Positions 35,148 to 44,265 of a stretch of 64,000 bases of DNA are shown in pieces. The translations under genes and the position numbers were made by a program. The notes under the pieces were generated by a model. The model was not told the DNA's origin and ran no database searches. It saw only the letters and a list, made by a program, of their open reading frames with translations. The DNA comes from Mucilaginibacter frigoritolerans (lineage in GTDB: Bacteria > Bacteroidota > Bacteroidia > Sphingobacteriales > Sphingobacteriaceae): assembly GCF_007830615.1 (NCBI RefSeq), contig NZ_VLLI01000012.1:62001-126000 (forward strand), written 5' to 3'. The stretch's first letter is position 1, and each line of letters starts with the position of its first letter.

Positions 35148-35714
35148 TTATAGTTTGGCTAACGCTTGATATAATTTTTCGGTGGGCAAGCCAACCACAT
35201 TGGTATACGAGCCATTAATACGTTCAATACCGATAAGCCCTATGCGCTCCTGGATACCGTAAGAACCGGCTTTATCAAAAGGTTTATACTTTTCAACGTA
35301 GCTATTAATCTCCTCATCAGATAGTTCACCAAAGTATACCTCCGAGACATCTGAAAAACTATGGTATTGTTGTTTATAAAACAAACAAACACCAGTTATT
35401 ACTCTATGCATCCTGCCTGACAGTAATTGTAGCATTTCAACAGCATGTTCTGCATTTTCTGGTTTGCCCAATATTTTATTATCAATACAAACAATCGTAT
35501 CAGCAGTGAGTACTATCTCGTCAGTAACGTTCTCATCAAAAGCTTTGGCTTTTTTTTCGGCAATGTAAACAGCTATCTCTTCCGGATTTAAATCAGCAGG
35601 ATAAGATTCATCTACTTCCTTTAAAACAATGCGAAATTCAAGATCCATCAAACGGAGTAATTCCTGACGACGAGGCGATTTTGAAGCAAGAATGATTTTA
35701 TGATTGTTTATCAT
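35148..35714 (-). CDS. maf: Maf-family nucleotide pyrophosphatase
   Basis: 188 aa from ATG 35714 (a TTG at 35735 is the upstream alternative). The Maf signature ILASKSPRRQELL starts near residue 8, with DADTIV-like LTADTIV and KPENAEHAVEML further on. Maf proteins hydrolyse non-canonical or pyrimidine nucleoside triphosphates. Last gene of a minus-strand run that includes kdsC, iscX, fdx and a DUF2520 protein. Confidence 0.94.
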   Translation of the reverse strand: MINNHKIILASKSPRRQELLRLMDLEFRIVLKEVDESYPADLNPEEIAVYIAEKKAKAFDENVTDEIVLTADTIVCIDNKILGKPENAEHAVEMLQLLSGRMHRVITGVCLFYKQQYHSFSDVSEVYFGELSDEEINSYVEKYKPFDKAGSYGIQERIGLIGIERINGSYTNVVGLPTEKLYQALAKL

Positions 35715-35770
35715 TGTTGGTAGTAATATTGACAACTATGAATAGCTAATTTGGACAGTATAGCCTTAAA

Positions 35771-36292
35771 CTACCAGCTATAAGCTTCCTCATTTAACCA
35801 CTTACCCTGTATTTTAAGCACCTTCTCAATTACATCGCGGGCGCATCCTCTGCCACCAACAATTGGAGAAACGTATCTGCTCACCGCTTTGATCTCTTCA
35901 ACAGCATCAGCAGGGCAAACAGGCAAGCCTACATGTTTCATGGCTTCCAGGTCAGGAATATCATCGCCCATGTATAATACATTTTCGGGACTGATGCTCT
36001 TTTCTTCAAGATAAATTTTCAGCTTTTCAATTTTAGTGTGGATGCCCATATAAACATCCTTTACGCCTAAACTATTTAAACGGTATAGCTGACTTTTGGA
36101 ACGGCTTCCGGAAACAGTACAAACATTATAGCCGCACTTAACAGCAAGCTGCAAGGCATAACCATCTTTAATATTAAAAGCACGGCTTTGCAAACCATCT
36201 TCTGTTACAAAAACAGAACCGTCTGTTAATACTCCGTCCACATCAAAAACCAAGGTGGTTATTTCTTTTAGTTTGCTTAAAAATGATTCCAT
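35771..36292 (-). CDS. kdsC: KDO-8-phosphate phosphatase (HAD-IIIA)
   Basis: 173 aa, normal length. Motif I VFDVDGVLTDGSVF (residues 17-30), motif II in TVSGSRS, lysine motif and motif IV YMGDDIPDLEAM (about 105-116) are all present. It removes phosphate from KDO-8-P in lipopolysaccharide core synthesis. Together with maf, iscX and fdx it makes a loosely spaced housekeeping run. Confidence 0.93.
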   Translation of the reverse strand: MESFLSKLKEITTLVFDVDGVLTDGSVFVTEDGLQSRAFNIKDGYALQLAVKCGYNVCTVSGSRSKSQLYRLNSLGVKDVYMGIHTKIEKLKIYLEEKSISPENVLYMGDDIPDLEAMKHVGLPVCPADAVEEIKAVSRYVSPIVGGRGCARDVIEKVLKIQGKWLNEEAYSW

Positions 36293-36372
36293 ATTTTCAG
36301 GATTCGACCGATTTTTTTAAGATATTATGATTATAAATTTACTGACTGAAAGACTCAATATAGCAAATTATC

Positions 36373-36615
36373 TTATTGATTATCGCGCCACTCGTAAACC
36401 CAGGCTGATTGAATTTGCTCCAGGTGACCTTCATTTGATTCTTCACGGGTGCCTGCAAAATTAGGAAGCGTAAGCACCCACTCTAAAAGATCAGTAAAAC
36501 GGATGCGGTATATTTTTGATTCATCAAAATCATCACCAAACTTTTCATAAAGTTCAATAGCAATGTCTTCATGATCATTCCAGTGAATTGGCAGGCTAAA
36601 TTTATTATCTGTCAT
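36373..36615 (-). CDS. iscX: Fe-S assembly protein IscX
   Basis: 80 aa. Pattern LPIHWNDHEDIAIELYEKFGDD and the acidic C-terminal WVLTLPNFAGTREESNEGHLEQIQ match IscX (YfhJ), the acidic IscS-binding regulator. It is placed just after ferredoxin, as in many isc operons, but no iscSUA genes lie here. Confidence 0.92.
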   Translation of the reverse strand: MTDNKFSLPIHWNDHEDIAIELYEKFGDDFDESKIYRIRFTDLLEWVLTLPNFAGTREESNEGHLEQIQSAWVYEWRDNQ

Positions 36616-36675
36616 TTTTTTTGAATATTATAGCTTATTGGGTTTATTTTCTCAACAGGGGGCATTTCCCCCTTA

Positions 36676-37008
36676 TTAATGTCCTAAAAACTGTGATTGA
36701 TCAGGCAAGGTTACTTCAATATCGCCATCCAGTATCACACATTGACAACCCAGACGTGAATTTATACGCGGGTTAACTGCCCTGTCGATAAAGTCTTCTT
36801 CTTTGTCAGATATTTCCTGGACATTATCCATTCCACTGTTCACGTAAACATGACAGGTGCTGCATCCGCATACACCTCCGCAATTATGCTGCAATTCAAT
36901 GCCGTTTTCCAGGCACACGTCTAATACAGACTCACCTTCGGCTATTGGAAGCTCAACGCTTTCTTGTCCTTTCGCCTCAAAGTTTATCTTAACTTTAAAA
37001 ATGTTCAT
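36676..37008 (-). CDS. fdx: [2Fe-2S] ferredoxin (isc-type)
   Basis: 110 aa adrenodoxin-type ferredoxin. Cluster ligands are CGGVCGCSTC (Cys at about residues 43, 47/49, 52) with a later CQC (near 89). It delivers electrons for Fe-S cluster assembly or other reductases. It lies 60 nt upstream of iscX. A TAnnTTTG box ends 5 nt before its ATG. Confidence 0.93.
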   Translation of the reverse strand: MNIFKVKINFEAKGQESVELPIAEGESVLDVCLENGIELQHNCGGVCGCSTCHVYVNSGMDNVQEISDKEEDFIDRAVNPRINSRLGCQCVILDGDIEVTLPDQSQFLGH

Positions 37009-37013
37009 TTCAG

Positions 37014-37021
37014 CAAAAGTA
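37014..37021 (-). promoter_or_regulatory. Candidate -7 promoter box (TACTTTTG), leaderless arrangement
   Basis: CAAAAGTA on the + strand, 5 nt before the fdx ATG at 37008 and inside the 23-nt gap after the DUF2520 gene, so fdx may have its own internal promoter. Confidence 0.35.
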
Positions 37022-37031
37022 ACAAAATTAC

Positions 37032-37811
37032 TTATCCTGTGGCCTTATCATTATCGTTTTTGATAATCTGCTGACTTAACAGCTCATAAATCACTTTTAA
37101 TGCAGGTTTATCATCTAACATTCCCAAATGCGTGGCCATAGTTTGATGATCATTACGGACTGCCGGCCCCGTTTGCACCTCACCCGGTAAATACTCCTGT
37201 ACTTTCTGGGCTGTTTCTAAAATCAAGGGACGCAATAGTTCAAAATCCATTTGATTTTCAGCCAAAAGCTGCCGGGCTACACCATAAAGATAATTAGGAA
37301 AATTACAGGCAAAAACGGCTGCGAGATGCAGCACTTTTCGCTGTGCGGAATTTACCCTGTATACATTATTGCTTATGGTTTGGGCTAGTTCTATTAGTTG
37401 ACGGGTTATTTGTTCATCAGCCCCCTCAATACATAGAGGAACGGTGCGAAAATCAACCTCCTTAGTTTTGCTCAAGGTTTGTAATGGATAAAACACACCT
37501 GCCCAAGGCGTAAATGCCTGTACGGCTTCCATGTGTGTAGCACCAGAAGTATGTACTATCAACTTGTTAAACGGAGCCAGTTTTTCGGCAGTTATACCAA
37601 TAGCCTCATCTTTTATTGAAATAACAAACAAGTCTGTTTCACCGCTCACCAACGTTAAATCATCAATAGCCTCAGCCCCTACATGATAAGCAAGTAAGGC
37701 AGCATGTTGCATATGCCTGCTGTAAACCTGTACTATACGATGGCCCGCATTTTTAAAAGCCGCAGCAAAATGTGTTGCAACATTTCCAGATCCTATTATG
37801 GTGATACGCAT
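37032..37811 (-). CDS. Rossmann-fold DUF2520 protein (NADP-oxidoreductase-like)
   Basis: 259 aa. The N-terminal nucleotide-binding motif is ITIIGSGNVATHFAAAF (residues 3-19), followed by a DUF2520 C-terminal helical domain (about 145-259). It resembles F420-dependent NADP reductase / ketopantoate reductase folds, but the substrate is unknown. Likely the first gene of the DUF2520-fdx-iscX-kdsC-maf run. Confidence 0.88.
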   Translation of the reverse strand: MRITIIGSGNVATHFAAAFKNAGHRIVQVYSRHMQHAALLAYHVGAEAIDDLTLVSGETDLFVISIKDEAIGITAEKLAPFNKLIVHTSGATHMEAVQAFTPWAGVFYPLQTLSKTKEVDFRTVPLCIEGADEQITRQLIELAQTISNNVYRVNSAQRKVLHLAAVFACNFPNYLYGVARQLLAENQMDFELLRPLILETAQKVQEYLPGEVQTGPAVRNDHQTMATHLGMLDDKPALKVIYELLSQQIIKNDNDKATG

Positions 37812-37841
37812 TTCTTAAATTCAATTATATATTGCCCAAGG

Positions 37842-37863
37842 CAAATTTATCGCTGCAAAATTA
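37842..37863 (-). promoter_or_regulatory. Two candidate -7 boxes upstream of the DUF2520 gene
   Basis: On the coding strand, TAAATTTG at 37842-37849 and TAATTTTG at 37856-37863. Both are exact TAnnTTTG matches. The nearer one would give a leader of about 25 nt. Confidence 0.4.
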
Positions 37864-37924
37864 GTGAGATAAAATGATCTTCCTTAGGTTATTTATGAGT
37901 ATGACGGACTATAATCAAATGATA

Positions 37925-38644
37925 CTAATATGAAGCCTTTTCTGCCCAATTAATTCCATCAGGCAAACTATAACGACTAAATTCTATATGTACTACCCTT
38001 CGCTTTTTATTTGTGGTAGTACGGCTGGAAGCATGCATTAACAAGGGACGCATAATCATAACTCCACCGGCTTTCACATTGCAAACATTCTCTACTTCAG
38101 TATTCCAATCTATACTTTCAGTACGGTAAATCCCTTTTAGGTGAGACCCGGGGATAACCTTTAATGCACCATTACCTTCATCTGTATCATCCAAATGAAT
38201 GCGAACTGTAAAATTATCCTCAAGTATTGTAATAGGTGGTTGAACTGCATATTGATTTGGCTTAATTGTACAGGGGCCATAACCCGGCAGATCAATCTTC
38301 TTATCCACAGAAATAGTAAGGTCCTGATGCCAGGCCACAAACCAGTTTGATTTTCCAGGCTTATCAAAATAAATAGATTTTACTACGAAGTAATCGTTTC
38401 CAAACAGGCTTTTAATTACCGATCGTAATCTATCATTAAACACTAAAGAATAAATACCTGGCACTTCGATGAAAAAACGGCGAATGGCAAACAGATCATC
38501 TGTTTTACGGAATACAATACCTGATTGATCGGTATTATCAATGATGTCAATTAGTACCTTAACTTCGTTACAAGTAAAAACCTCATCAACAATGGTAAAT
38601 CCATTATTGATGAGGTCCTGTTGCAGATTGGTTAAATCAACCAC
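37925..38644 (-). CDS. Phytanoyl-CoA dioxygenase (PhyH) family protein
   Basis: 239 aa from GTG 38644. It is a Fe(II)/2-oxoglutarate oxygenase with the PhyH pattern: metal ligands in WHQD (His and Asp, about residues 113-116) and a distal His in MRPLLMHASSR (about 200-210), and the 2OG-binding region around VIPGSHLKGIY. It starts 10 nt after the ccmF stop, so it is probably co-transcribed with ccmEF. The substrate is unknown. Confidence 0.88.
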   Translation of the reverse strand: MVDLTNLQQDLINNGFTIVDEVFTCNEVKVLIDIIDNTDQSGIVFRKTDDLFAIRRFFIEVPGIYSLVFNDRLRSVIKSLFGNDYFVVKSIYFDKPGKSNWFVAWHQDLTISVDKKIDLPGYGPCTIKPNQYAVQPPITILEDNFTVRIHLDDTDEGNGALKVIPGSHLKGIYRTESIDWNTEVENVCNVKAGGVMIMRPLLMHASSRTTTNKKRRVVHIEFSRYSLPDGINWAEKASY

Positions 38645-38654
38645 TTAAAAATAT

Positions 38655-41123
38655 TTATACCGTCTTTAATTCTTTGTTTCTTCTGAATATTGACAATAAG
38701 AAACCGATGATCATAATTAAGGTACCCGCCCAAAGGAAATTGATATAAGGGAAATCTAAAGCGCGCATTACTATCCATGGTTTCAGTTTCTCAGGCTGTT
38801 GATAAACGGTAATTTCTACCTTTCCTTTTTCAGGGATTATTTTGGTAAGTCGCAGCTTTAGGCCAACATCATCAACTTTTCGGGCAAAATCAAATACACT
38901 TTTATTTTTGATCATATAAACCGGCTCAGCATCGTAAGTTTTATCGTGAGAAAACACTTCCAGTTTAGCGCCTACAGCCACGTCATTGGCAGTAAGTGGT
39001 ATATTTTGAATTGATGTTTCTTTAGCCAGCGATTTTAATATCATATAACCTTCCCTAAAACGGATGGTATCGCCAGGGGCCACTTCATGGGTAACCGGGG
39101 CTTCATAATTCTTATCATCATTCTCTTCGCCATGTGCAGCGCCTGCCTGTGGGTCGGCTGATGAACTTTGAGGCATTGGAGGCAATGCGGTTATATGTGT
39201 GTATAAATCGTGCAACAGATAGTGCTTGGTATCTGGTGATACAGCTAAACCTAGTTGCGGATTAATCTGCACCTTGGGCATTAACACAAATTCCTCTTTT
39301 AGTTTACCCGTATTATCGTAGCGTTTGTAATCAACTTTATAAAAGTGATTGGGCTCTGAAGTTGAATCACCGATATAGGTAACGGTATAATCGCCCATTT
39401 TTACCGGCTCATTTTTATAGATCATGATATTTTCGCGGGCATCGCCAGCAGCTTTATCAAAACCAGATACATTAACTATACCCTTGTCGTTTTTAGAAAC
39501 AACACCTCTTGTACCCGCCGCAATTAAAGCGCCTACCAACATCAGTGAAAAGCCGATATGAGCAACTGCCGATCCGGCAAGTTTAAATTTACCTTTTACT
39601 GCATCAGCCAAAACTTTACCGTTAGCCAATATAGAATACAGTGAACCAAACATTACCAGGATAAATACAAAATGCAACTTATATAACCCACTTGCATAAA
39701 CTACCAAAGCTGTAACTAACGCAGCAAAAACAAAATAAACCAGCGTAGTAATAAAGAAGCGGGTAATATCTGTTTTTTTATACTTCATAAACTGGCTAAA
39801 GCCCGTTAATAAGGTAATTACCATAGCAAACGATGCCTGGATAATATTGTAATGGCCAACCAAATCTGCAGGCGGCGCTACTTTTGTACCAAACATAGCA
39901 TTCCACACCGGGATAGAGGTTACCAATAACAAATGGAAACAAGAAAGTCCAAGGAAAATTGCTCCAACAAACATCCAGAATTCACGTGAATAGGTTTCTT
40001 CATCCTTTTTGGTGATGGGCATTTCTTTAAATCTTATTACCAACAGGTAAATTGATAAAACTAGAAATACCAGGATGTAAGCAACCAATTGCCAAAACAT
40101 ACCCAAATCTGTAAATGCATGTACAGATGTTTCACCCAGGATACCGCTACGGGCAAGGAACGATGAGTAAAGTACCATCACAAAGCTGATAAGTACTAAA
40201 AAGGTTGCTGTAAAATATGAATGACCTGTATTTTTAAATACGATTAGTACGTGCAGCCCGGCCAATAATGTTAACCATGGAAAGATAGAGGCATTTTCTA
40301 CCGGATCCCATGCCCAGAAGCCGCCAAAGTTTAACGACTCATAGGCCCATAATGACCCCATTATAACACCTGTACCTAATATCATTGCTGCAAACAGTGC
40401 GTATGATATAGCCGGAGCTACCCACTCTTTATAACGTTTTTGCCATAAGCCTGCAATTGCGTAAGCAAATGGCACTACCACTGAAGCCAAACCAAGGAAT
40501 AACGTTGGCGGATGTATTACCATCCAATAATTTTGGAGCAGGGGATTCATTCCCTGACCATCTTTTATAAAAGATAAATAATCAGGGCGAGAAAATATAG
40601 GGGCTTCAATTCCTGAATTTCTCAACAATAAAAACGGAGAACTTCCTATTCTTGCACCCAAAAACTCAATACCAAGCATCATTGATGCTAAAAACACCTG
40701 GGAAAACGCAACTATTGTCATTACCGGCTTTTCCCATGATTTTGCACGCCAAATTAATATGTTACCTAATACGGCTTGCCAAAAGGTCCAAAGCAAAAAG
40801 CCTCCCTCCTGTCCGTTCCAGAAACCCGAAACCAGGTAATAAACCGGCAAGGATCTGGAGGTATATGACCAGGCGTAATGATATTCGAAAAAGTGATTGT
40901 AAATAATGTAAAACAGCGATACGCCTACCCCTAAAATAGAGGCGCTATTGATAAAAAATGCCCACCGGCCCATTTTAAGCCACGAAGTATCGAGCTTATT
41001 GGTGTTCGTAGTAGCAAAATAATAGCTTGTTGCTGATAAAAGGGCTGAGCCAAAAGATAGAATAACAAATATCTGACCCAGATTACCGGGTAAAAGGTGT
41101 TCGCCTTGAAAGACTGTACTCAT
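38655..41123 (-). CDS. ccmF: Cytochrome c maturation heme lyase, CcmF/CcsA type
   Basis: 822 aa. Many membrane helices; the heme-handling WWD motif is GGFWAWDPVENASIFPWL (about residues 270-287). After the core come four more helices, a long periplasmic domain (about residues 555-790) and a final membrane helix. CcmF transfers heme from CcmE to apocytochrome c. It follows ccmE by 8 nt. Confidence 0.93.
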   Translation of the reverse strand: MSTVFQGEHLLPGNLGQIFVILSFGSALLSATSYYFATTNTNKLDTSWLKMGRWAFFINSASILGVGVSLFYIIYNHFFEYHYAWSYTSRSLPVYYLVSGFWNGQEGGFLLWTFWQAVLGNILIWRAKSWEKPVMTIVAFSQVFLASMMLGIEFLGARIGSSPFLLLRNSGIEAPIFSRPDYLSFIKDGQGMNPLLQNYWMVIHPPTLFLGLASVVVPFAYAIAGLWQKRYKEWVAPAISYALFAAMILGTGVIMGSLWAYESLNFGGFWAWDPVENASIFPWLTLLAGLHVLIVFKNTGHSYFTATFLVLISFVMVLYSSFLARSGILGETSVHAFTDLGMFWQLVAYILVFLVLSIYLLVIRFKEMPITKKDEETYSREFWMFVGAIFLGLSCFHLLLVTSIPVWNAMFGTKVAPPADLVGHYNIIQASFAMVITLLTGFSQFMKYKKTDITRFFITTLVYFVFAALVTALVVYASGLYKLHFVFILVMFGSLYSILANGKVLADAVKGKFKLAGSAVAHIGFSLMLVGALIAAGTRGVVSKNDKGIVNVSGFDKAAGDARENIMIYKNEPVKMGDYTVTYIGDSTSEPNHFYKVDYKRYDNTGKLKEEFVLMPKVQINPQLGLAVSPDTKHYLLHDLYTHITALPPMPQSSSADPQAGAAHGEENDDKNYEAPVTHEVAPGDTIRFREGYMILKSLAKETSIQNIPLTANDVAVGAKLEVFSHDKTYDAEPVYMIKNKSVFDFARKVDDVGLKLRLTKIIPEKGKVEITVYQQPEKLKPWIVMRALDFPYINFLWAGTLIMIIGFLLSIFRRNKELKTV

Positions 41124-41131
41124 TAAGTGAT

Positions 41132-41542
41132 TTATATGCTGGCCGTTTTTGCTTTGACCTCTGTAACGTTCAATTTATCCTGGGTATATTTTGATGGGCA
41201 TTTCATCAGGATCTTTGATGCATGAAACTCATTGCCAACCATTTGACCGGTTAATACAATTTGTTCTGATTTTTCAAAATCCTGGGGTTTAGTACCTGTG
41301 AAAACTACTTTGCATTCCTGTCCTTTCTTATCTTTCATATAAAATGAAAAATAATTGGCATCTTTTACTGCATCATAGTATAACTCCTTTTGCTTATCCA
41401 GATGGCCAACAATACTCAATTCACTCTGAATACCTTTAGCATCATTAAAGGTACTGTAACTACTTGATTTTGAAATCACAGAAATAATAACGGCAATTGC
41501 TATTGCAATAACAACAAGACCTAATATTGAACTCTTTTTCAT
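41132..41542 (-). CDS. ccmE: Cytochrome c heme chaperone CcmE, Cys-type
   Basis: 136 aa from ATG 41542 (GTG 41572 would add ten residues; the hydrophobic segment begins right after MKKSS). A membrane anchor (about 6-24) is followed by an OB-fold domain. In the classic protein the heme-binding residue is a histidine in HxxxY; here the site is MKCPSKY, with Cys115 and Tyr119, i.e. CxxxY, as reported for archaeal and sulfate-reducer CcmE*. ccmF lies 8 nt downstream. The gene has its own candidate promoter box. Confidence 0.93.
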   Translation of the reverse strand: MKKSSILGLVVIAIAIAVIISVISKSSSYSTFNDAKGIQSELSIVGHLDKQKELYYDAVKDANYFSFYMKDKKGQECKVVFTGTKPQDFEKSEQIVLTGQMVGNEFHASKILMKCPSKYTQDKLNVTEVKAKTASI

Positions 41543-41571
41543 CAGCGATTTAACTCCTATACTTCGGATCA

Positions 41572-41598
41572 CAAAAATACGAAACGTTATTCGAATAA
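41572..41598 (-). promoter_or_regulatory. ccmE promoter region with a 12-bp palindrome
   Basis: The coding strand has TATTTTTG at 41572-41579 (exact TAnnTTTG). TTATTCGAATAA at 41587-41598 is a perfect 12-bp palindrome lying between the -7 box and the expected -33 position, so it could be an operator. Confidence 0.4.
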
Positions 41599-41643
41599 TG
41601 TTTATTACAAGACATTAATCTTATTTAGAATTATTCTTGATAT

Positions 41644-41759
41644 CGAATTTCGGATGTTCGATTTAGGATTTATAATGAGTAAAAAACTCAAAAGGCTTCT
41701 TTTCGATGAAAAGAAGCCCTCAATAAATTTCAATTCCGAAATCGAAAATCCGAATTCCG
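41644..41759. repeat. Word-like inverted repeat (element E, TTTCGGATG family)
   Basis: 41644-41671 and 41732-41759 are complementary at 23 of 28 positions. The left arm shares GGATGTTCGATTT and its flank with element D. The element encloses the gdhA terminator. Confidence 0.75.
41694..41718 (-). terminator. Terminator after gdhA
   Basis: Perfect 11-bp stem, 41694-41704 with 41708-41718, loop of three. The minus strand then has TTTTGAGTTTTTTACTC, a T-tract plus a second small hairpin. Nested inside element E. Confidence 0.85.
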
Positions 41760-41765
41760 AAATCC

Positions 41766-43202
41766 CTACGGCCAAATACCTAAATTCTGATAAGAAACTG
41801 CAATTTTATTTATCGCACCCACCATAGCGGCACTGCGCAGGGTACCAATTTTAGGGTTATTGATATAAATTTCTCTTATTTCGTGATATGATCGGATCAT
41901 GGTATCTTCCAATCCAGAATTAACCAGTTCTAATTCTGATGCACCTTTGATAATAGTTGAACGTTGCAGCGGTGTTAACGCAACACCCGTAATACCTTCA
42001 ACCATGTTTACCATGTTAAGATTAGTATTCTCTTCAAAACGTCTGTTCATACGGCCAAATGCTACGTGCGAAAGGTTTTTTAACCACTCGAAGTAAGACA
42101 CTGTTACACCACCTGCGTTGGCATACATATCAGGAATGATGATACCACCATTTTTGTAGAATATGGCTTCCGCTTCAGGAGTTGTTGGACCGTTTGCACC
42201 TTCGGCAATAATTTTTGCTTTTATGTTTTTAACATTTGCTTCCGTAATCTGATTTTCAAGAGCTGCCGGAACCAAAATATCGCAAGGTTGCTCTAAACCG
42301 TCGTGTGAGTTTTTAAACTCTTTTTTTGCACCTGCATAACCTAAAATGGAGCCGGTTGCTTTACGGTGTTGAAATACTGCTTCAACGTCTAATCCGTCTT
42401 CATTATAAATTGCACCTTCAAACTCGCAAAGACCAACTACTAATGCACCAAACTCAGCAAGGAAACGGGCCGAATGATAACCCACATTTCCCAAGCCCTG
42501 AACAATAACTTTTTTGCCTGATATACCGGGTAACAAGCCTATCTTTTGCATGTCTTCGCCAACACTAACACATTCACGGATGGCAATTGCTACTCCCCTG
42601 CCTGTTGCTTCACGACGACCGGCAATACCATGCAGTGCAATTGGCTTGCCGGTTACAGCACCCATAGCATCCAGTTGACCAGGATTCATGGTGGCGTAGG
42701 TATCTGCAATCCAGCTCATTTCGCGCTCACCCGATCCATAATCCGGTGCTGGCACGTCAATGCTGGGGCCGATAAAGTTTTTCTTTATTAATTCAACTGT
42801 GTAACGACGGGTGATATTTTCAAGCTCCTGTATGGTGTAGTTTTTAGGGTTGATTTTGATACCACCCTTAGCGCCGCCAAAAGGTACATTTACAATGGCA
42901 CATTTGTAGGTCATCAGTGCGGCAAGCGCCATCACTTCATCCTCGTTAACCATTTCACTATAACGGATACCTCCCTTAGTTGGTGATTGATGCTGTGAGT
43001 GCTCTACGCGCCACGCATCAATTACTTCAAAACCATTGCCCCTGCGAATAGGGAAACGAAAACGGTAAACACTATTGCATGATTTTATCTGGTCTAAAAG
43101 GCCAGCATCATGTTTTGTAAACTGAGCTGCATAATCAAAATTCTTGCATACATCACCAAAAAAGTGAGTATCCTGATCAGCGGCCGGATTATTAGTAGCC
43201 AT
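41766..43202 (-). CDS. gdhA: Glutamate dehydrogenase (Glu/Leu/Phe/Val type)
   Basis: 478 aa. The catalytic lysine motif NVPFGGAKGGIKINP is at about residues 106-120, the PDYGSGEREMSW motif near 154, and the nucleotide-binding VIVQGLGNVGYHSARFL near 237. The C-terminal half holds the NAD(P) domain. Interconverts glutamate and 2-oxoglutarate. It sits between the ccmCD and ccmEF parts of the cytochrome c maturation set, with a terminator of its own, so it may be inserted into an ancestral ccm cluster. Confidence 0.95.
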   Translation of the reverse strand: MATNNPAADQDTHFFGDVCKNFDYAAQFTKHDAGLLDQIKSCNSVYRFRFPIRRGNGFEVIDAWRVEHSQHQSPTKGGIRYSEMVNEDEVMALAALMTYKCAIVNVPFGGAKGGIKINPKNYTIQELENITRRYTVELIKKNFIGPSIDVPAPDYGSGEREMSWIADTYATMNPGQLDAMGAVTGKPIALHGIAGRREATGRGVAIAIRECVSVGEDMQKIGLLPGISGKKVIVQGLGNVGYHSARFLAEFGALVVGLCEFEGAIYNEDGLDVEAVFQHRKATGSILGYAGAKKEFKNSHDGLEQPCDILVPAALENQITEANVKNIKAKIIAEGANGPTTPEAEAIFYKNGGIIIPDMYANAGGVTVSYFEWLKNLSHVAFGRMNRRFEENTNLNMVNMVEGITGVALTPLQRSTIIKGASELELVNSGLEDTMIRSYHEIREIYINNPKIGTLRSAAMVGAINKIAVSYQNLGIWP

Positions 43203-43355
43203 AAATTTTATTGAATAATTATTAAATCGTTAAAAAAGTGCACAAAGTTGATACATTTTTTATCAAATTCGCAAATATATTATTAACAGATATTCACCAC
43301 CTCACTAATCTTACACTCAGATGTATGTTTAAATCGTTTAAACCTATTTTTTGAA

Positions 43356-43565
43356 CTATTTTTCTTTTTCGATTTTTTTTAATCGCCTGTCGATCGAGAA
43401 CAAATAAAGGGATAACCCGACAAAAATTATCACGATAACGGCTATTACAACATATATTTTCCCTGAGCCACGTAAGGCATCAGCCATTTCAACCTGCTGG
43501 CCTTGCTGTGCAAAAGCTCCTAAGTAACCCAACAGCAAAAATGCTAAAAGAGATATTCTTTTCAT
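43356..43565 (-). CDS. ccmD: CcmD-family small protein
   Basis: 69 aa. A cleavable signal peptide (about residues 1-19, ending in AFAQ), a short periplasmic part, one membrane helix (about 37-57) and a basic C-terminus (DRRLKKIEKEK). This is the Bacteroidetes CcmD pattern; CcmD helps release holo-CcmE from CcmC. Starts 11 nt after the ccmC stop. Confidence 0.8.
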   Translation of the reverse strand: MKRISLLAFLLLGYLGAFAQQGQQVEMADALRGSGKIYVVIAVIVIIFVGLSLYLFSIDRRLKKIEKEK

Positions 43566-43576
43566 GTTAATTCGTG

Positions 43577-44251
43577 TTAACTTATTTCGTTCTTTTTATA
43601 TTCAATTAAACGGATACGATAGCGTAAGGATGCGATCCAAACTGCTAATGCGCTCCATGCAATAAATGCAGGGTATAAAACAACCCGCATACTGTTATCC
43701 ATATCCAGTTTGCCAAATGCAGGGTTGCCCCCGTTGCCTGGGTGTAATGAATCAGTCATTCGTGGTAAAACCATAATAAGCACTACCAGAATAGGAAATG
43801 CAAAAATATTATAGATGGCGGATATTTTGGCGCGTTTTTGCTCTTCATCAATAGAGTTGCGTAAAACAGCGTAAGCACAATATAATAGAAAGGCTACTGC
43901 AGCACTGTTTTGTTTGGGGTCATTGCTCCAAAATTCACCCCAGGTATATTTGGCCCACATCATACCCGTTATTAATCCCAGTACATAAAAAAACATGCCG
44001 GTATTTATGCATTCAACAACCACAAGGTCATATTCTTCTTTACCCGTATTCAAATACATAATACTGTAAACAACAGATATGCCAAAAACAGTGAACATAG
44101 CCATCCACATAGGTACGTGGAAGTATACGTTTCTTATGGTTTCGTGTAAAATGGGCAGTGTTGGTACCTCAAATAAAAATCCTGCGATTAAGGTATAAAG
44201 AATAACAAGTACAGCTAATACTTTCCACCAGGTTTGATATATAAATTTCAT
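43577..44251 (-). CDS. ccmC: Cytochrome c maturation protein CcmC
   Basis: 224 aa with six predicted membrane helices. The periplasmic heme-handling segment is MWAKYTWGEFWSNDPKQNSA (about residues 97-116), a divergent version of WGxxWxWDxRLTS: the usual aromatic pair before the aspartate is partly replaced. Conserved histidines flank it (HVPMWM near 44). CcmC loads heme on CcmE with CcmD, which follows at 11 nt. A -7 box lies 15 nt before the ATG. Confidence 0.9.
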   Translation of the reverse strand: MKFIYQTWWKVLAVLVILYTLIAGFLFEVPTLPILHETIRNVYFHVPMWMAMFTVFGISVVYSIMYLNTGKEEYDLVVVECINTGMFFYVLGLITGMMWAKYTWGEFWSNDPKQNSAAVAFLLYCAYAVLRNSIDEEQKRAKISAIYNIFAFPILVVLIMVLPRMTDSLHPGNGGNPAFGKLDMDNSMRVVLYPAFIAWSALAVWIASLRYRIRLIEYKKNEIS

Positions 44252-44265
44252 ATTATTTATGCCTG

